Of a stretch of 64,000 nucleotides of DNA, positions 16,205 through 23,925 are shown piece after piece. The stretch's first letter is position 1. Every line of letters begins with the position of its first letter. Made by a program: the position numbers and the translations under genes. The notes beneath the pieces were generated by a model that was given only the letters and a program-made list of their open reading frames with translations, was not told the DNA's origin and did not search any database. The stretch lies in IMG/VR virus record IMGVR_UViG_3300046804_005083, positions 1 through 64,000 of that record, one strand, 5' to 3'. The stretch comes from a virus.

Positions 16205-16318
16205 ATGCCAATGAAAACTAAAAAGAAAATAACAAACTACACTCTACAAAAGACAACAAATTCAGTCATTAAGTGGACGGCAATAATCACCTCTCTGTGT
16301 CTTGACAAAGTAAGATAA
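16205..16318 (+). CDS. Possible basic micropeptide
   Basis: A 37-codon ORF (MPMKTKKKITNYTLQKTTNS...) in the gap between the coiled-coil gene and gene 61. Its start lies in a hairpin TTGGCAT/ATGCCAA (16196-16212) and its end overlaps the gene 61 promoter. It could equally be non-coding leader. Low confidence. Confidence 0.2.
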   Translation: MPMKTKKKITNYTLQKTTNSVIKWTAIITSLCLDKVR

Positions 16319-16329
16319 ACAAGTAGAAT
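16302..16329 (+). promoter_or_regulatory. Promoter for gene 61 (TTGACA-N16-TAGAAT)
   Basis: Consensus TTGACA at 16302-16307 and TAGAAT at 16324-16329, 27 bases before the gene 61 start. A strong host-type (early) promoter. Confidence 0.75.
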
Positions 16330-16355
16330 AGTAGGACTGTTCTCTCAACCTGATT

Positions 16356-17324
16356 ATGGATTTTGTTGATGTTAAGTACATCAATTTGATTTCTTCTCGA
16401 CTTCAAAGATTTAAAAAGGTCAAAAATAATCTTTATAACTTTAGGTGTCCAATATGCGGAGATTCGCAGAAAAATAAAACGAAGGCTAGGGGATACCTGT
16501 ATCAAGTAAAAAACAATACAAATTATAAGTGTCATAATTGTGGATTAAATATATCCTTTAATAATTTTCTAAAACAAATTGATAATACGACACACAAACA
16601 ATACATTTTTGAGAAATTTAAAGAGGGACATTCTGGGAAAAACTTTACTGCAGAAAAACCAAAACTGGAATTTACTGCTCCAAAATTTAAACCGAAATTG
16701 GATCTACCAAAAGCATCTGCAAATACCTTTGCAAAAAAATATCTGGAAGATAGAAAATTAAACCCGGATAAATTTTATTACACGGACAATTTTAAATCGT
16801 GGACCAATTCTATAAAGAAAGTCTTCGATGATACTTCTAAAGATGAACCTAGGATTATTATTCCTTTGTTCTATCAAAATACACTTATCGGATTTCAAGG
16901 AAGAGCACTTGGTCCAAATAAAGTTAAATATATCACTATAATGCTGGATGATGATGCTCCAAAAATATACGGTCTTGATGAAATCGACAAAAGTAAAACA
17001 GTCTACATTACCGAAGGTCCTTTTGATTCAACATTCATACATAACTCTATTGCACTCTGCGGTGCTGATGGTGATGTTAGTAAGTGGGGTATTAACGACT
17101 GTGTGTGGATATATGATAACGAACCACGTAATTCAGAAATCTTATCCAGAATATCCCGTGTCATTGAAAGTGGACAAAAAATTGTAATATGGCCTTCAAC
17201 TGTAAATCAAAAAGACATTAATGATATGATTTTATCTGGACTTAATGTTCAGTCTATGATAGAATTAAATACCTATTCTGGTTTAGAAGCAAAACTTAAG
17301 TTTACCACCTGGAAAAAAATATGA
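16356..17324 (+). CDS. 61: DNA primase gp61
   Basis: Phage primase that works with gp41 in the primosome, 322 residues. An N-terminal zinc ribbon is formed by Cys31-Cys34 (CPICGD) and Cys59-Cys62 (CHNCG); the TOPRIM catalytic core includes ITEGPFDSTF with Glu220 and the CGADGD motif just after. The stop overlaps the nrdA start (ATGA). Confidence 0.95.
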   Translation: MDFVDVKYINLISSRLQRFKKVKNNLYNFRCPICGDSQKNKTKARGYLYQVKNNTNYKCHNCGLNISFNNFLKQIDNTTHKQYIFEKFKEGHSGKNFTAEKPKLEFTAPKFKPKLDLPKASANTFAKKYLEDRKLNPDKFYYTDNFKSWTNSIKKVFDDTSKDEPRIIIPLFYQNTLIGFQGRALGPNKVKYITIMLDDDAPKIYGLDEIDKSKTVYITEGPFDSTFIHNSIALCGADGDVSKWGINDCVWIYDNEPRNSEILSRISRVIESGQKIVIWPSTVNQKDINDMILSGLNVQSMIELNTYSGLEAKLKFTTWKKI

Positions 17325-19621
17325 GCAACGGAACCAAAGTTAAAAAACGTGATGGAAGAATTGAGTCACTTGACCTAGAGAAGATGCACTTGATGGTTGA
17401 AGAGGCATGTAAGGGTCTTGCAGGGGTCTCTGCGAGTCAAGTTGAGATGACCTCTGGTATACAGTTTTATGATGGAATTACTACTGCAGAAATTCAAGAG
17501 ATTTTGATTCGTAGTGCTAGTGACCTAATTGATTTGGATCATCCAAATTACCAATATGTTGCTGCTCGTTTGCTCCTTTTTGCCGTTCGTAAGCAATTGT
17601 ATGGAAAAATGCGAGAACTTCCTGATCTTGAACAACACATTTATAATTGTGTAAATTCTGAAGTATATGACTCTGATATTTACAGTAAGTATTCTAAAGA
17701 AGATATTGTTAAGGCAAATTCATATATTGATCATGATCGAGATTATCTTTTCACTTATGCGGGCCTTCGTCAGGTAGTAGATAAATATTTGGTTCAGGAT
17801 CGTAGTAGTGGTGGAGTATATGAAACTCCTCAGTTTATGTACATGATGATTGCTCTGACAATCTTTGCCGAATATCCCAAAGAAACAAGAATGTCATACG
17901 TTAAGAGGTACTATGACGCAATCTCAAAACACAAAATCAACATCCCAACCCCAATCATGGCAGGAGTGCGAACTCCGCTTAGACAATTTGCTAGCTGTGT
18001 TCTTGTTGACGTTGATGACACCCTCGATAGTATCTTTAGCAGTGATATGGCTATTGGCAGATACGTTGCACAGAGGGCGGGCATCGGCATCAACGCAGGT
18101 CGAATCCGTGGCATCAATTCTAAAATCAGAGGTGGAGAAGTTCAACATACAGGTGTTGTCCCTTTCCTCAAGAAGTTTGAGGCGACTGTCCGATGCTGCA
18201 CACAAAATGGCATTAGAGGTGGAAGCGCAACTGTCCACTTCCCAATTTGGCACCAAGAAATAGAGGATATTCTGGTACTAAAAAACAATAAAGGTACAGA
18301 GGATAATCGTGTTCGTAAACTTGATTACAGTATTCAAATTAGCAAACTCTTCTATGAAAGGTTCATTCAAGATGGTGAGATCACGCTTTTCTCCCCACAT
18401 GATGTACCTGGACTATATGATAGCTTCGGACTCCCTAATTTTGATGATCTCTACGTTTCGTATGAAAAAGATCCGTCCATTAAGAAAAAAACTGTTAAAG
18501 CACAGGAACTTATTCTTGACCTTCTCAAGGAACGTGCAGAAACGGGTCGTATCTACATTATGAATATTGATCATTGTAATTCTCATTCTTCATTTAAAGA
18601 TAAAGTCGAGATGAGTAATTTGTGTCAAGAGATTACTCTTCCAACATATCCAATTCAGCATATTGATGATACTAGTGGTGAAATTGCTCTTTGCATTCTT
18701 TCTGCTATTAACGTTGGTAAAGTAAAGTCTGATGAAGAACTTGAAGAACTATGCGATCTTTCAGTTCGTGGACTTGATGAACTGATTGATTACCAGAAGT
18801 ATCCTGTGGCAGCAGCAGAACTTGCTACAAAGGCACGTAGATCCCTTGGGATTGGTTTTATTGGTCTTGCTCATTATCTTGCTAAACTTGGATTTAACTA
18901 TGACTCTCAGGAGGCATGGGATGCAGTTCATGGACTTTCTGAGTCATTCCAATATTATCTCTTGAAAGCATCCAATCAACTTGCTAAAGAAAAGGGTTAT
19001 TGTGAATACTTTGGACGTACTAAGTATGCTGATGGTATTCTTCCGATTGATACTTACAAAAAGGATGTAGATGAAATTTCTTCCGTCGCATATGAACACG
19101 ATTGGGAATCTCTCAGAACTTCTATCTTGGAACACGGTCTCAGGCACTCAACACTGTCCGCACAGATGCCATCGGAGAGCAGTTCCGTTGTGTCAAATGC
19201 CACAAACGGAATTGAACCTCCTAGAGATTACTTGTCCGTTAAGAAGTCCAAAAAAGGACCTCTCAAACAGATTGTTCCGCAGTATCATACCCTTAAGAAC
19301 AACTATACACTTCTTTGGGAGATGTCTAGCAATCGTGGGTATATTAATATTGTTGCAGTTATGCAGAAGTTCTTTGATCAAGCGATTTCTGGAAACTGGT
19401 CCTATAATCCAGAGAATTATGAAAACAATGAAGTTCCTACTTCAGTGATGGCGCACGATATGCTTTACTCATATTCTGTTGGTTGGAAAACGAGTTATTA
19501 TCAAAACACCTATGATATTAAGACCGATGAAGTAGTGGAAGAACCAAAACAAGACCTTCAATCACTCCTTCAAGAACTTTCTGGTGCTGAAGAGGAAGAT
19601 TGCGAAAGTTGTAAAATTTGA
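17321..19621 (+). CDS. nrdA: Ribonucleotide reductase large subunit NrdA
   Basis: Class Ia ribonucleotide reductase alpha subunit (766 aa), converting ribonucleoside to deoxyribonucleoside diphosphates. An N-terminal ATP-cone (KKRDGRIESLDLEKM) is followed by the ten-stranded barrel: FASCVLVDVDDT carries the first active-site Cys, the loop with NLCQEITLP the radical Cys, and the mobile tail ends EEEDCESCKI with the redox Cys pair. Reducing power may come from the phage glutaredoxin at 52013. A near-copy of this tail is found just before nrdB (21129-21215). Confidence 0.97.
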   Translation: MSNGTKVKKRDGRIESLDLEKMHLMVEEACKGLAGVSASQVEMTSGIQFYDGITTAEIQEILIRSASDLIDLDHPNYQYVAARLLLFAVRKQLYGKMRELPDLEQHIYNCVNSEVYDSDIYSKYSKEDIVKANSYIDHDRDYLFTYAGLRQVVDKYLVQDRSSGGVYETPQFMYMMIALTIFAEYPKETRMSYVKRYYDAISKHKINIPTPIMAGVRTPLRQFASCVLVDVDDTLDSIFSSDMAIGRYVAQRAGIGINAGRIRGINSKIRGGEVQHTGVVPFLKKFEATVRCCTQNGIRGGSATVHFPIWHQEIEDILVLKNNKGTEDNRVRKLDYSIQISKLFYERFIQDGEITLFSPHDVPGLYDSFGLPNFDDLYVSYEKDPSIKKKTVKAQELILDLLKERAETGRIYIMNIDHCNSHSSFKDKVEMSNLCQEITLPTYPIQHIDDTSGEIALCILSAINVGKVKSDEELEELCDLSVRGLDELIDYQKYPVAAAELATKARRSLGIGFIGLAHYLAKLGFNYDSQEAWDAVHGLSESFQYYLLKASNQLAKEKGYCEYFGRTKYADGILPIDTYKKDVDEISSVAYEHDWESLRTSILEHGLRHSTLSAQMPSESSSVVSNATNGIEPPRDYLSVKKSKKGPLKQIVPQYHTLKNNYTLLWEMSSNRGYINIVAVMQKFFDQAISGNWSYNPENYENNEVPTSVMAHDMLYSYSVGWKTSYYQNTYDIKTDEVVEEPKQDLQSLLQELSGAEEEDCESCKI

Positions 19622-19630
19622 CGAAAGTGT

Positions 19631-19664
19631 AAAGACCTGTTATTATAAATAGTAATAGGTCTTT
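19631..19664 (+). terminator. Hairpin terminator with a late promoter box in its loop
   Basis: AAAGACCT pairs with AGGTCTTT around an inner TTATTA/TAGTAA stem, followed by T-rich DNA. The loop contains TATAAATA (19644-19651), placed to drive the GIY-YIG gene at 19675. One element thus seems both to end nrdA transcription and to start late transcription. Confidence 0.6.
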
Positions 19665-19674
19665 ATTTTATCTT

Positions 19675-20364
19675 ATGGAAGGTCGTATTTACAAAATAAC
19701 AAATCAATCCAATGGTAAGTTCTATGTTGGTATGACCAGAAAGAAATTGAAATATAGATTTAATAATCATTGTTATGATGCATTAATTAGAAACTCAAAT
19801 TCTTATTTTCATAAAGCAATAAGAAAATATGGTAAAGAAAATTTTATCATTGAAGAAATTGAGGTGTGTGAAAAAAATTTGCCCGATAGAGAAGTATTTT
19901 GGATTTCTAAATTAAAACCTGATTATAACCAAACTATTGGTGGAGATAATGGTATTCTTGGATTTAGACATACCGAAGAAACTAAAAACTTTCTTTCCAA
20001 AAAAAGAAAGGGAAAATATACTGGAGAAAAAAATCCTTTTTATGGGCAGCATCATACACAAAAAACAAAAGATAAACTAAGTCAAATGAGAAAAGGACAA
20101 CCATCACCTTGCGGATTTGCTGGAAAATCACATAAAGAGGAAAGTAAATCTAAAACTTCTCAAACACTTAAAAATAATCCAAATGTAAAAAGAACCAAAG
20201 TATTTCAGTATGATATTGAAGGAAACTTTTTAAGGGAGTTCCAATCTATTAGTGATGCTTCTAAATTCGTAGGAACAACTCCTTCTAATATAAAATATAC
20301 CTGCGAAGGAAAATTTAATCATTGTAAAGGATATAAATGGAGTTATGAAAAACTAAATACCTAA
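19675..20364 (+). CDS. GIY-YIG homing endonuclease between nrdA and nrdB
   Basis: 229 residues. The GIY-YIG domain has RIYKITNQSNGKFYVGMTRK, a catalytic Arg in KYRFNNH, and Glu in DREVFWISKL. NUMOD3-like repeats follow (HTEETKNFLSKKRKG, HTQKTKDKLSQMRKG) and a NUMOD1-type C-terminus (VFQYDIEGNFLREFQSISDA ... CKGYKWSY). A freestanding mobile gene in a reductase operon, a favoured homing target in T4-like phages. Confidence 0.93.
   Translation: MEGRIYKITNQSNGKFYVGMTRKKLKYRFNNHCYDALIRNSNSYFHKAIRKYGKENFIIEEIEVCEKNLPDREVFWISKLKPDYNQTIGGDNGILGFRHTEETKNFLSKKRKGKYTGEKNPFYGQHHTQKTKDKLSQMRKGQPSPCGFAGKSHKEESKSKTSQTLKNNPNVKRTKVFQYDIEGNFLREFQSISDASKFVGTTPSNIKYTCEGKFNHCKGYKWSYEKLNT
20353..20360 (+). promoter_or_regulatory. 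Late promoter-like CTAAATAC
   Basis: Overlaps the end of the GIY-YIG gene, 18 bases before the ADP-ribosyltransferase-like gene; suggests late expression of that gene. Confidence 0.4.
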
Positions 20365-20377
20365 AAACAAATAAGAA

Positions 20378-20842
20378 ATGAAAACATTTCAAGAGTTTAT
20401 TGCAGAAGCAAAAAGAATAAAATTTTATACATTACATCACGGCACTTCTCCTGAAGCAAAAAAATCAATTCAACAATCTGGATTTAGAAATTCTGGTTCT
20501 GCTGGTGCTTATGGTCCTGGAGTATATACTTCTACTAATAGAAGAGTAGCAAATGTACACGGGAGTAGTACAATAACTATGAGAGTTCCTGCAAAGAAAG
20601 TAAAAACAATGGATATTAAACCTAAATCTCAATCTGGAACTAATGCATTAGATAAAGGTGAAACTGCAGTTAGAATACCAAATGCAGGAACAAGAACAAG
20701 TGCATATAGAAATCTAAAAGGAAAAAAACATTTTGTTGTAGTTGATAAAGATGTAGCAAATAAAAATGTTGTAAAAAATCCTTCACCTACACTTAAATCT
20801 GGTAAAGACAAAAGAACAAAAACACAACCAAAGAAAAAATAA
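20378..20842 (+). CDS. Predicted capsid-packaged ADP-ribosyltransferase
   Basis: 154 residues. It starts MKTFQEFIAEAKR, nearly identical to the T4 IPIII capsid targeting sequence MKTYQEFIAEA, which the prohead protease gp21 cuts after Glu10. The rest resembles an ADP-ribosyltransferase fold: LHHGTS at 19-24 (NAD-binding His), SAGAYGPGVYTSTNRRVAN at 41-59 (PARP-like GxGVY with Tyr50), and a candidate catalytic Glu95 in KGETAVRI. A late-type motif lies upstream. T4 packages the ADP-ribosyltransferase Alt to modify host RNA polymerase; this small unrelated-looking protein may do an analogous job. The fold call is from motifs only. Confidence 0.65.
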   Translation: MKTFQEFIAEAKRIKFYTLHHGTSPEAKKSIQQSGFRNSGSAGAYGPGVYTSTNRRVANVHGSSTITMRVPAKKVKTMDIKPKSQSGTNALDKGETAVRIPNAGTRTSAYRNLKGKKHFVVVDKDVANKNVVKNPSPTLKSGKDKRTKTQPKKK

Positions 20843-20851
20843 AACCATTTA

Positions 20852-20890
20852 ATTAACTGGCACATACTATCTTGTTAAGTGTCAGTTAAT
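20852..20890 (+). promoter_or_regulatory. Inverted repeat overlapping a promoter
   Basis: ATTAACTGGCAC and GTGTCAGTTAAT pair at 11 of 12 positions with a 15-base loop. The hairpin is not followed by a T run and covers the -35 box of the promoter next to it, so it may be an operator or an attenuating hairpin. Confidence 0.5.
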
Positions 20891-20900
20891 GCTTTATAAT
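20872..20900 (+). promoter_or_regulatory. Promoter TTGTTA-N17-TATAAT
   Basis: TTGTTA at 20872-20877 and consensus TATAAT at 20895-20900 with 17-base spacing. It would restart transcription toward nrdB downstream of the inserted endonuclease and ADP-ribosyltransferase genes. Confidence 0.6.
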
Positions 20901-20937
20901 GACTTTGTTGGTAAAATCTAAAGCATTAGGTGAAGTT

Positions 20938-21132
20938 ATGATTAAAAAGCAATATCCTTTTGTTGAAACTCCTAAACCTGTGAACGAAATGACGCAGGAT
21001 GAATTGACTTATTTTCTCAACAAAAGTTTTCCAGATGGCAAAATAATTCCAGATTACATCGTGACAGAATGGACTATTCCTTGGTGGGCAATTGCTTTAG
21101 GTTTGCTTGTCTTTATTTTAATCGTATTATGA
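20938..21132 (+). CDS. Small C-terminal-anchored membrane protein
   Basis: 64 residues (MIKKQYPFVETPKPVNEMTQ...), ending in one transmembrane helix (WTIPWWAIALGLLVFILIVL). I prefer the ATG at 20938 over 20899 because the latter overlaps the TATAAT box. Its stop overlaps the start of the next tiny ORF. Function unknown. Confidence 0.6.
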   Translation: MIKKQYPFVETPKPVNEMTQDELTYFLNKSFPDGKIIPDYIVTEWTIPWWAIALGLLVFILIVL

Positions 21133-21215
21133 AATCCAAATATTTTTTAGAGGTAAATAGAATGTGTGAGTTAAGTTCAGTAGAGGAGGGAGAGTGTGAA
21201 TCCTGTGCAGTTTAA
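21129..21215 (+). CDS. Micro-ORF resembling the NrdA C-terminal tail
   Basis: A 28-residue ORF ending ELSSVEEGECESCAV. The true NrdA ends ELSGAEEEDCESCKI: 9 of 15 residues match, including the redox pair CESC, although the DNA differs at many positions. It lies immediately upstream of nrdB, overlapping its GTG start. It may be the remnant 3' end of an older nrdA left behind when the endonuclease cassette inserted, or a small redox peptide in its own right. Confidence 0.45.
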   Translation: MKSKYFLEVNRMCELSSVEEGECESCAV

Positions 21216-22386
21216 GATTTCTTCCACAGAAGAACCCCAAACAAATATTAAAGGAATGACTGTATTTAATACTGAAAAAGTTGACACTAAAAAACAACCA
21301 ATGTTTTTTGGAAAACCTCTTGGAATTCAGAGATACGATTCATACAAATATCCCGTATTTGATAAATTAACAACCCAACAACTTGGATATTTCTGGAGAC
21401 CTGAAGAGGTTTCTCTCCAGAAGGATCGTGGAGATTATCAAACACTTCGTCCTGAACAAAAACATATCTATACTTCTAATTTGAAATATCAGATCATGCT
21501 TGATTCTGTTCAGGGTCGTGGTCCTGGTATGGCATTTATTCCATATTGTTCTCTTCCTGAATTGGAAGCATGTATGGAAGTATGGGGATTTATGGAGATG
21601 ATCCATTCACGTTCATACACTTATATCATTAAGAACGTTTATTCGGACCCTTCTGAGGTGTTTGATACTATTATTCAAGATGAACGCATTCTAGAACGTG
21701 CTAAGAGTGTTACGGAGTCATATGATGACTTTATTCAATCAGCACAAAGTTATGGTACATCCAATGCTTGGATGCATAATCTTGAGGGAGTTTCATATGC
21801 AAAGGAATCAATCAACGATGTCAAAAGAAAACTTTACAGGGCAGTTGCGAACGTGAATATCCTTGAGGGTATTCGTTTTTATGTTTCTTTTGCTTGCAGT
21901 TTTGCTTTTGGTGAACTAAAACTCATGGAAGGATCCGCTAAAATCATTTCTCTTATCGCAAGAGACGAAAACCAACATCTAGCAATTACTCAAAATATTC
22001 TAAACAAGTGGAGGGATGGTGACGATCCTGAGATGAAGCAGATTATGAAAGAAGAAGAAGAGTGGACGTATAAGATGTTTGATATTGCTGTAAATGAAGA
22101 AAAGCGTTGGGCAGATTATCTGTTCAAAGATGGAAGTATGATTGGTCTGAATGATAAACTTCTTCAGCAATATGTTGAATGGATTGCTAATCGTCGTCTA
22201 AAATCTATTGGTCTTAAACCTCAATATGATATTTCGGCAAACAATAACCCTCTTCCATGGACTCAGCACTGGATTTCTTCCAAAGGTCTTCAGGTTGCTC
22301 CACAAGAAACGGAAATCGAAAGTTACGTAGTTGGAGGAATTAAGCAAGATGTTACCAAAAATACTTTTGCAGGATTCCAACTATGA
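21196..22386 (+). CDS. nrdB: Ribonucleotide reductase small subunit NrdB
   Basis: Class Ia ribonucleotide reductase beta subunit, which carries the di-iron tyrosyl radical. Conserved parts: FWRPEEVSLQKD, MEMIHSRSYTYI (iron ligands Glu, His), EGIRFYVSFACSFAFGE and IARDENQHL (Glu, His). Two starts are possible: GTG at 21196, behind a strong GGAGG ribosome site, gives 396 residues; ATG at 21256 (MTVFNTEKVD) matches the T4 NrdB N-terminus and gives 376. The first is favoured by the ribosome site, the second by family length. Confidence 0.95.
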   Translation: MNPVQFKISSTEEPQTNIKGMTVFNTEKVDTKKQPMFFGKPLGIQRYDSYKYPVFDKLTTQQLGYFWRPEEVSLQKDRGDYQTLRPEQKHIYTSNLKYQIMLDSVQGRGPGMAFIPYCSLPELEACMEVWGFMEMIHSRSYTYIIKNVYSDPSEVFDTIIQDERILERAKSVTESYDDFIQSAQSYGTSNAWMHNLEGVSYAKESINDVKRKLYRAVANVNILEGIRFYVSFACSFAFGELKLMEGSAKIISLIARDENQHLAITQNILNKWRDGDDPEMKQIMKEEEEWTYKMFDIAVNEEKRWADYLFKDGSMIGLNDKLLQQYVEWIANRRLKSIGLKPQYDISANNNPLPWTQHWISSKGLQVAPQETEIESYVVGGIKQDVTKNTFAGFQL

Positions 22387-22498
22387 TGAATGGTGCGAAC
22401 AGGCAATCATAAATGCCTATAGAGAGGCTGCAGAATGTGATGAGTTTATGTTCGGAGATTATGACTTTTGTAACGAATGGTTGGGTGCAAATGAATAG
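22349..22498 (+). CDS. Small acidic protein overlapping the nrdB end
   Basis: A 49-codon ORF (MLPKILLQDSNYDEWCEQAI...) overlapping the nrdB 3' end by 38 bases in another frame. The part beyond nrdB (ECDEFMFGDYDFCNEWLGAN) is rich in aromatic and acidic residues, unlike random sequence. Unknown function; moderate support. Confidence 0.45.
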   Translation: MLPKILLQDSNYDEWCEQAIINAYREAAECDEFMFGDYDFCNEWLGANE

Positions 22499-22502
22499 AT
22501 AT

Positions 22503-22525
22503 AGGAGGTTATACCTCCTTTTTTT
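22503..22525 (+). terminator. Terminator after nrdB
   Basis: AGGAGG/CCTCCT stem with a five-base loop and a run of T residues; ends the reductase unit. Confidence 0.85.
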
Positions 22526-22681
22526 ATGTCAAAAAATCAACTTACAAAAGATGAATTAAGAGTTCGTGTTTTAAAACTAAAAGATAGATTATATAAAGAT
22601 CAACCAAGTTGGGACTCTAAAGGTCTTGCCCATAAATATCTGAATGCAGTTCTTGACATAATTGATGAGTACAGATATTGA
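22526..22681 (+). CDS. Small conserved cyanophage protein (LTKDELRVRVLKLKD)
   Basis: 51 residues: MSKNQLTKDELRVRVLKLKD, then WDSKGLAHKYLNAVLDIIDE. Amphipathic helices; I recognise it as a recurrent cyanophage small protein beside the nrdB gene. Function unknown. Overlaps the next gene by 17 bases. Confidence 0.65.
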   Translation: MSKNQLTKDELRVRVLKLKDRLYKDQPSWDSKGLAHKYLNAVLDIIDEYRY

Positions 22682-23108
22682 CTATGAGAATCCTTGGAAC
22701 TATAATGGAGTTCCATTTACTAGTGCAGACATTAATGATTATTTTGGGTTTGTTTATTTGATAGAAAATAAACTGAATGGTAGAAAATATATTGGCAGAA
22801 AATATCTATGGAGTTTTAGAACTCCTAAAGGTAAAAAAAGAAAAGTAAAATCAGAATCAGATTGGAAAAAATACTATGGGTCTTGTCCGGAACTTAAAGA
22901 AGACATTGAAAAATTTGGCAGAGAAAATTTTAGTAGAACTATCTTATCATTACATAAAACAAAGGGCAAAACAAACTACGAAGAGACACGACAACTTTTC
23001 ACAAATAACGTACTCACGGAGTCCCTTGACAACGGATATCCAGCCTATTACAATAGTAACATCCTCTCAAGGTACTACCGAAAAGATTACTATGGAAACC
23101 CAGATTGA
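22665..23108 (+). CDS. GIY-YIG-like nuclease-domain protein
   Basis: 147 residues. Residues 20-50 contain DYFGFVYLIENKLNGRKYIG, a GIY-YIG-like strand pair (VYL...YIGRKY), followed by a Lys-rich segment and SDWKKYYGSCPELKEDIEKF. The family occurs as a single copy next to nrd genes in T4-like cyanophages, so it may be a resident nuclease rather than a mobile one. ATG at 22665 is preferred over a TTG just upstream. Confidence 0.65.
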   Translation: MSTDIDYENPWNYNGVPFTSADINDYFGFVYLIENKLNGRKYIGRKYLWSFRTPKGKKRKVKSESDWKKYYGSCPELKEDIEKFGRENFSRTILSLHKTKGKTNYEETRQLFTNNVLTESLDNGYPAYYNSNILSRYYRKDYYGNPD

Positions 23109-23301
23109 TCCTGTTAATTATGTTCGTGACTGGGCAATTGAAAAAATTGAACTTCTGCATGAAGCAGATCGTCACAGGAATGCAAAAGCACTTCTAGCAG
23201 AGTTTGATGAGTGGATTAATCTTCCAGAAGGTGAAGATGAAATCAATTATCTGTGCCTTGAAGATGATACATGGGGTGATCAAGAAATTGATGTACGGTA
23301 A
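23092..23301 (+). CDS. Small acidic conserved protein
   Basis: 69 residues, starting METQIDPVNYVRDWAIEKIE, ending CLEDDTWGDQEIDVR. Acidic and helical; overlaps the preceding gene by 17 bases. Upstream in-frame starts would overlap that gene much more. Function unknown. Confidence 0.6.
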   Translation: METQIDPVNYVRDWAIEKIELLHEADRHRNAKALLAEFDEWINLPEGEDEINYLCLEDDTWGDQEIDVR

Positions 23302-23310
23302 ACCAAATTA

Positions 23311-23339
23311 TTGACAAAACCTAAATATTAACTTATTAT
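23311..23339 (+). promoter_or_regulatory. Promoter TTGACA-N17-TATTAT
   Basis: Consensus TTGACA at 23311-23316 and TATTAT at 23334-23339 with 17-base spacing. Transcription would begin near 23347, immediately before a short hairpin and a structured leader, about 140 bases upstream of the RlpA-like gene. Confidence 0.7.
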
Positions 23340-23359
23340 GGTAAAAACCGATCTAGGTT

Positions 23360-23380
23360 CCCCATTATGAGTGGGGTTTT
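23360..23380 (+). terminator. Hairpin CCCCA/TGGGG with short T run
   Basis: Five-base stem with a seven-base loop and TTTT. So close to the promoter start that it may act as an attenuator rather than a full terminator. Confidence 0.5.
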
Positions 23381-23411
23381 CTTATTATGAGTCTTTGATA
23401 TTGATTTAGAG

Positions 23412-23461
23412 CCGTGGGCACTGCCCCTTGAGAAAGGGGAACTTCTCCTTTGCCTATACGG
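23412..23461 (+). ncRNA. Candidate structured leader RNA
   Basis: Nested pairing: CCGT (23412) with ACGG (23458), GGCA (23417) with TGCC (23451), and an inner hairpin CCCCTT-GAGA-AAGGGG. An alternative pairing GAGAA/TTCTC is possible, so it could switch. It lies between the hairpin above and the RlpA-like gene, without an ORF. A leader element or small RNA is inferred from folding by eye only. Confidence 0.35.
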
Positions 23462-23483
23462 ATGTAGAGTTCTATTAATTTTA

Positions 23484-23846
23484 ATGCTTTTAAAAACACT
23501 TTCAATTATTGCTATTGCCACTGTAGGACTAGCACCCCTTCAAGCAAAAGCAGCGAGCGGATGTTCCCTCGCATCACATTATGGAATCGGTGATGGATAT
23601 CATGGCAGAATTACTGCAAGTGGAGAAACATTCAATGCTTATGGTAAATCTGTTGCACATCGTTGGTTGCCATTTGGTACGAAACTGAGGGTGACTAATC
23701 AATCAAATGGTAAATCAGTGATTGTGCGTGTAAATGATCGTGGACCTTATGTTGGTGGCAGAGATCTTGATCTATCATATGGTGCATTCTCTTCTATTGC
23801 TTCACCAAGTCAAGGCGTTGCCAACATTTGCTATGCTCAGATCTAA
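23484..23846 (+). CDS. rlpA: Secreted RlpA-like double-psi beta-barrel protein
   Basis: 120 residues. Residues 1-22 form a signal peptide (MLLKTLSIIAIATVGLAPLQ, cleavage after AKA). The mature part is one RlpA domain: ASHYGIGDGYHGRITASGE, AHRWLPFGTKLRVTNQSNGK, VRVNDRGPYVGGRDLDLSY, with the conserved Asp of NDRGP. RlpA proteins act as lytic transglycosylases on peptidoglycan in the periplasm. In a phage this could help lysis or remodel the wall. An unusual phage gene, probably host-derived. Confidence 0.88.
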   Translation: MLLKTLSIIAIATVGLAPLQAKAASGCSLASHYGIGDGYHGRITASGETFNAYGKSVAHRWLPFGTKLRVTNQSNGKSVIVRVNDRGPYVGGRDLDLSYGAFSSIASPSQGVANICYAQI

Positions 23847-23895
23847 TTAGGTAATAAATAAGGGTGAGTGCTGCAGACCTTACCCTTTCTTAGTA

Positions 23896-23903
23896 TATAA
23901 ATA
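23896..23903 (+). promoter_or_regulatory. Late promoter motif TATAAATA
   Basis: Late-type box 22 bases before the Hc1-like gene, after a weak AAGGGT/ACCCTT hairpin (23860-23887). Confidence 0.5.
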
Positions 23904-23925
23904 ATTTTTTTTAAATTGGAGTATT

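Noticed and set aside
22876-23091. N-terminal extension of the small protein ending at 23301
   Set aside because: It overlaps the GIY-YIG-like gene in another frame; the ATG at 23092 gives a normal short overlap.
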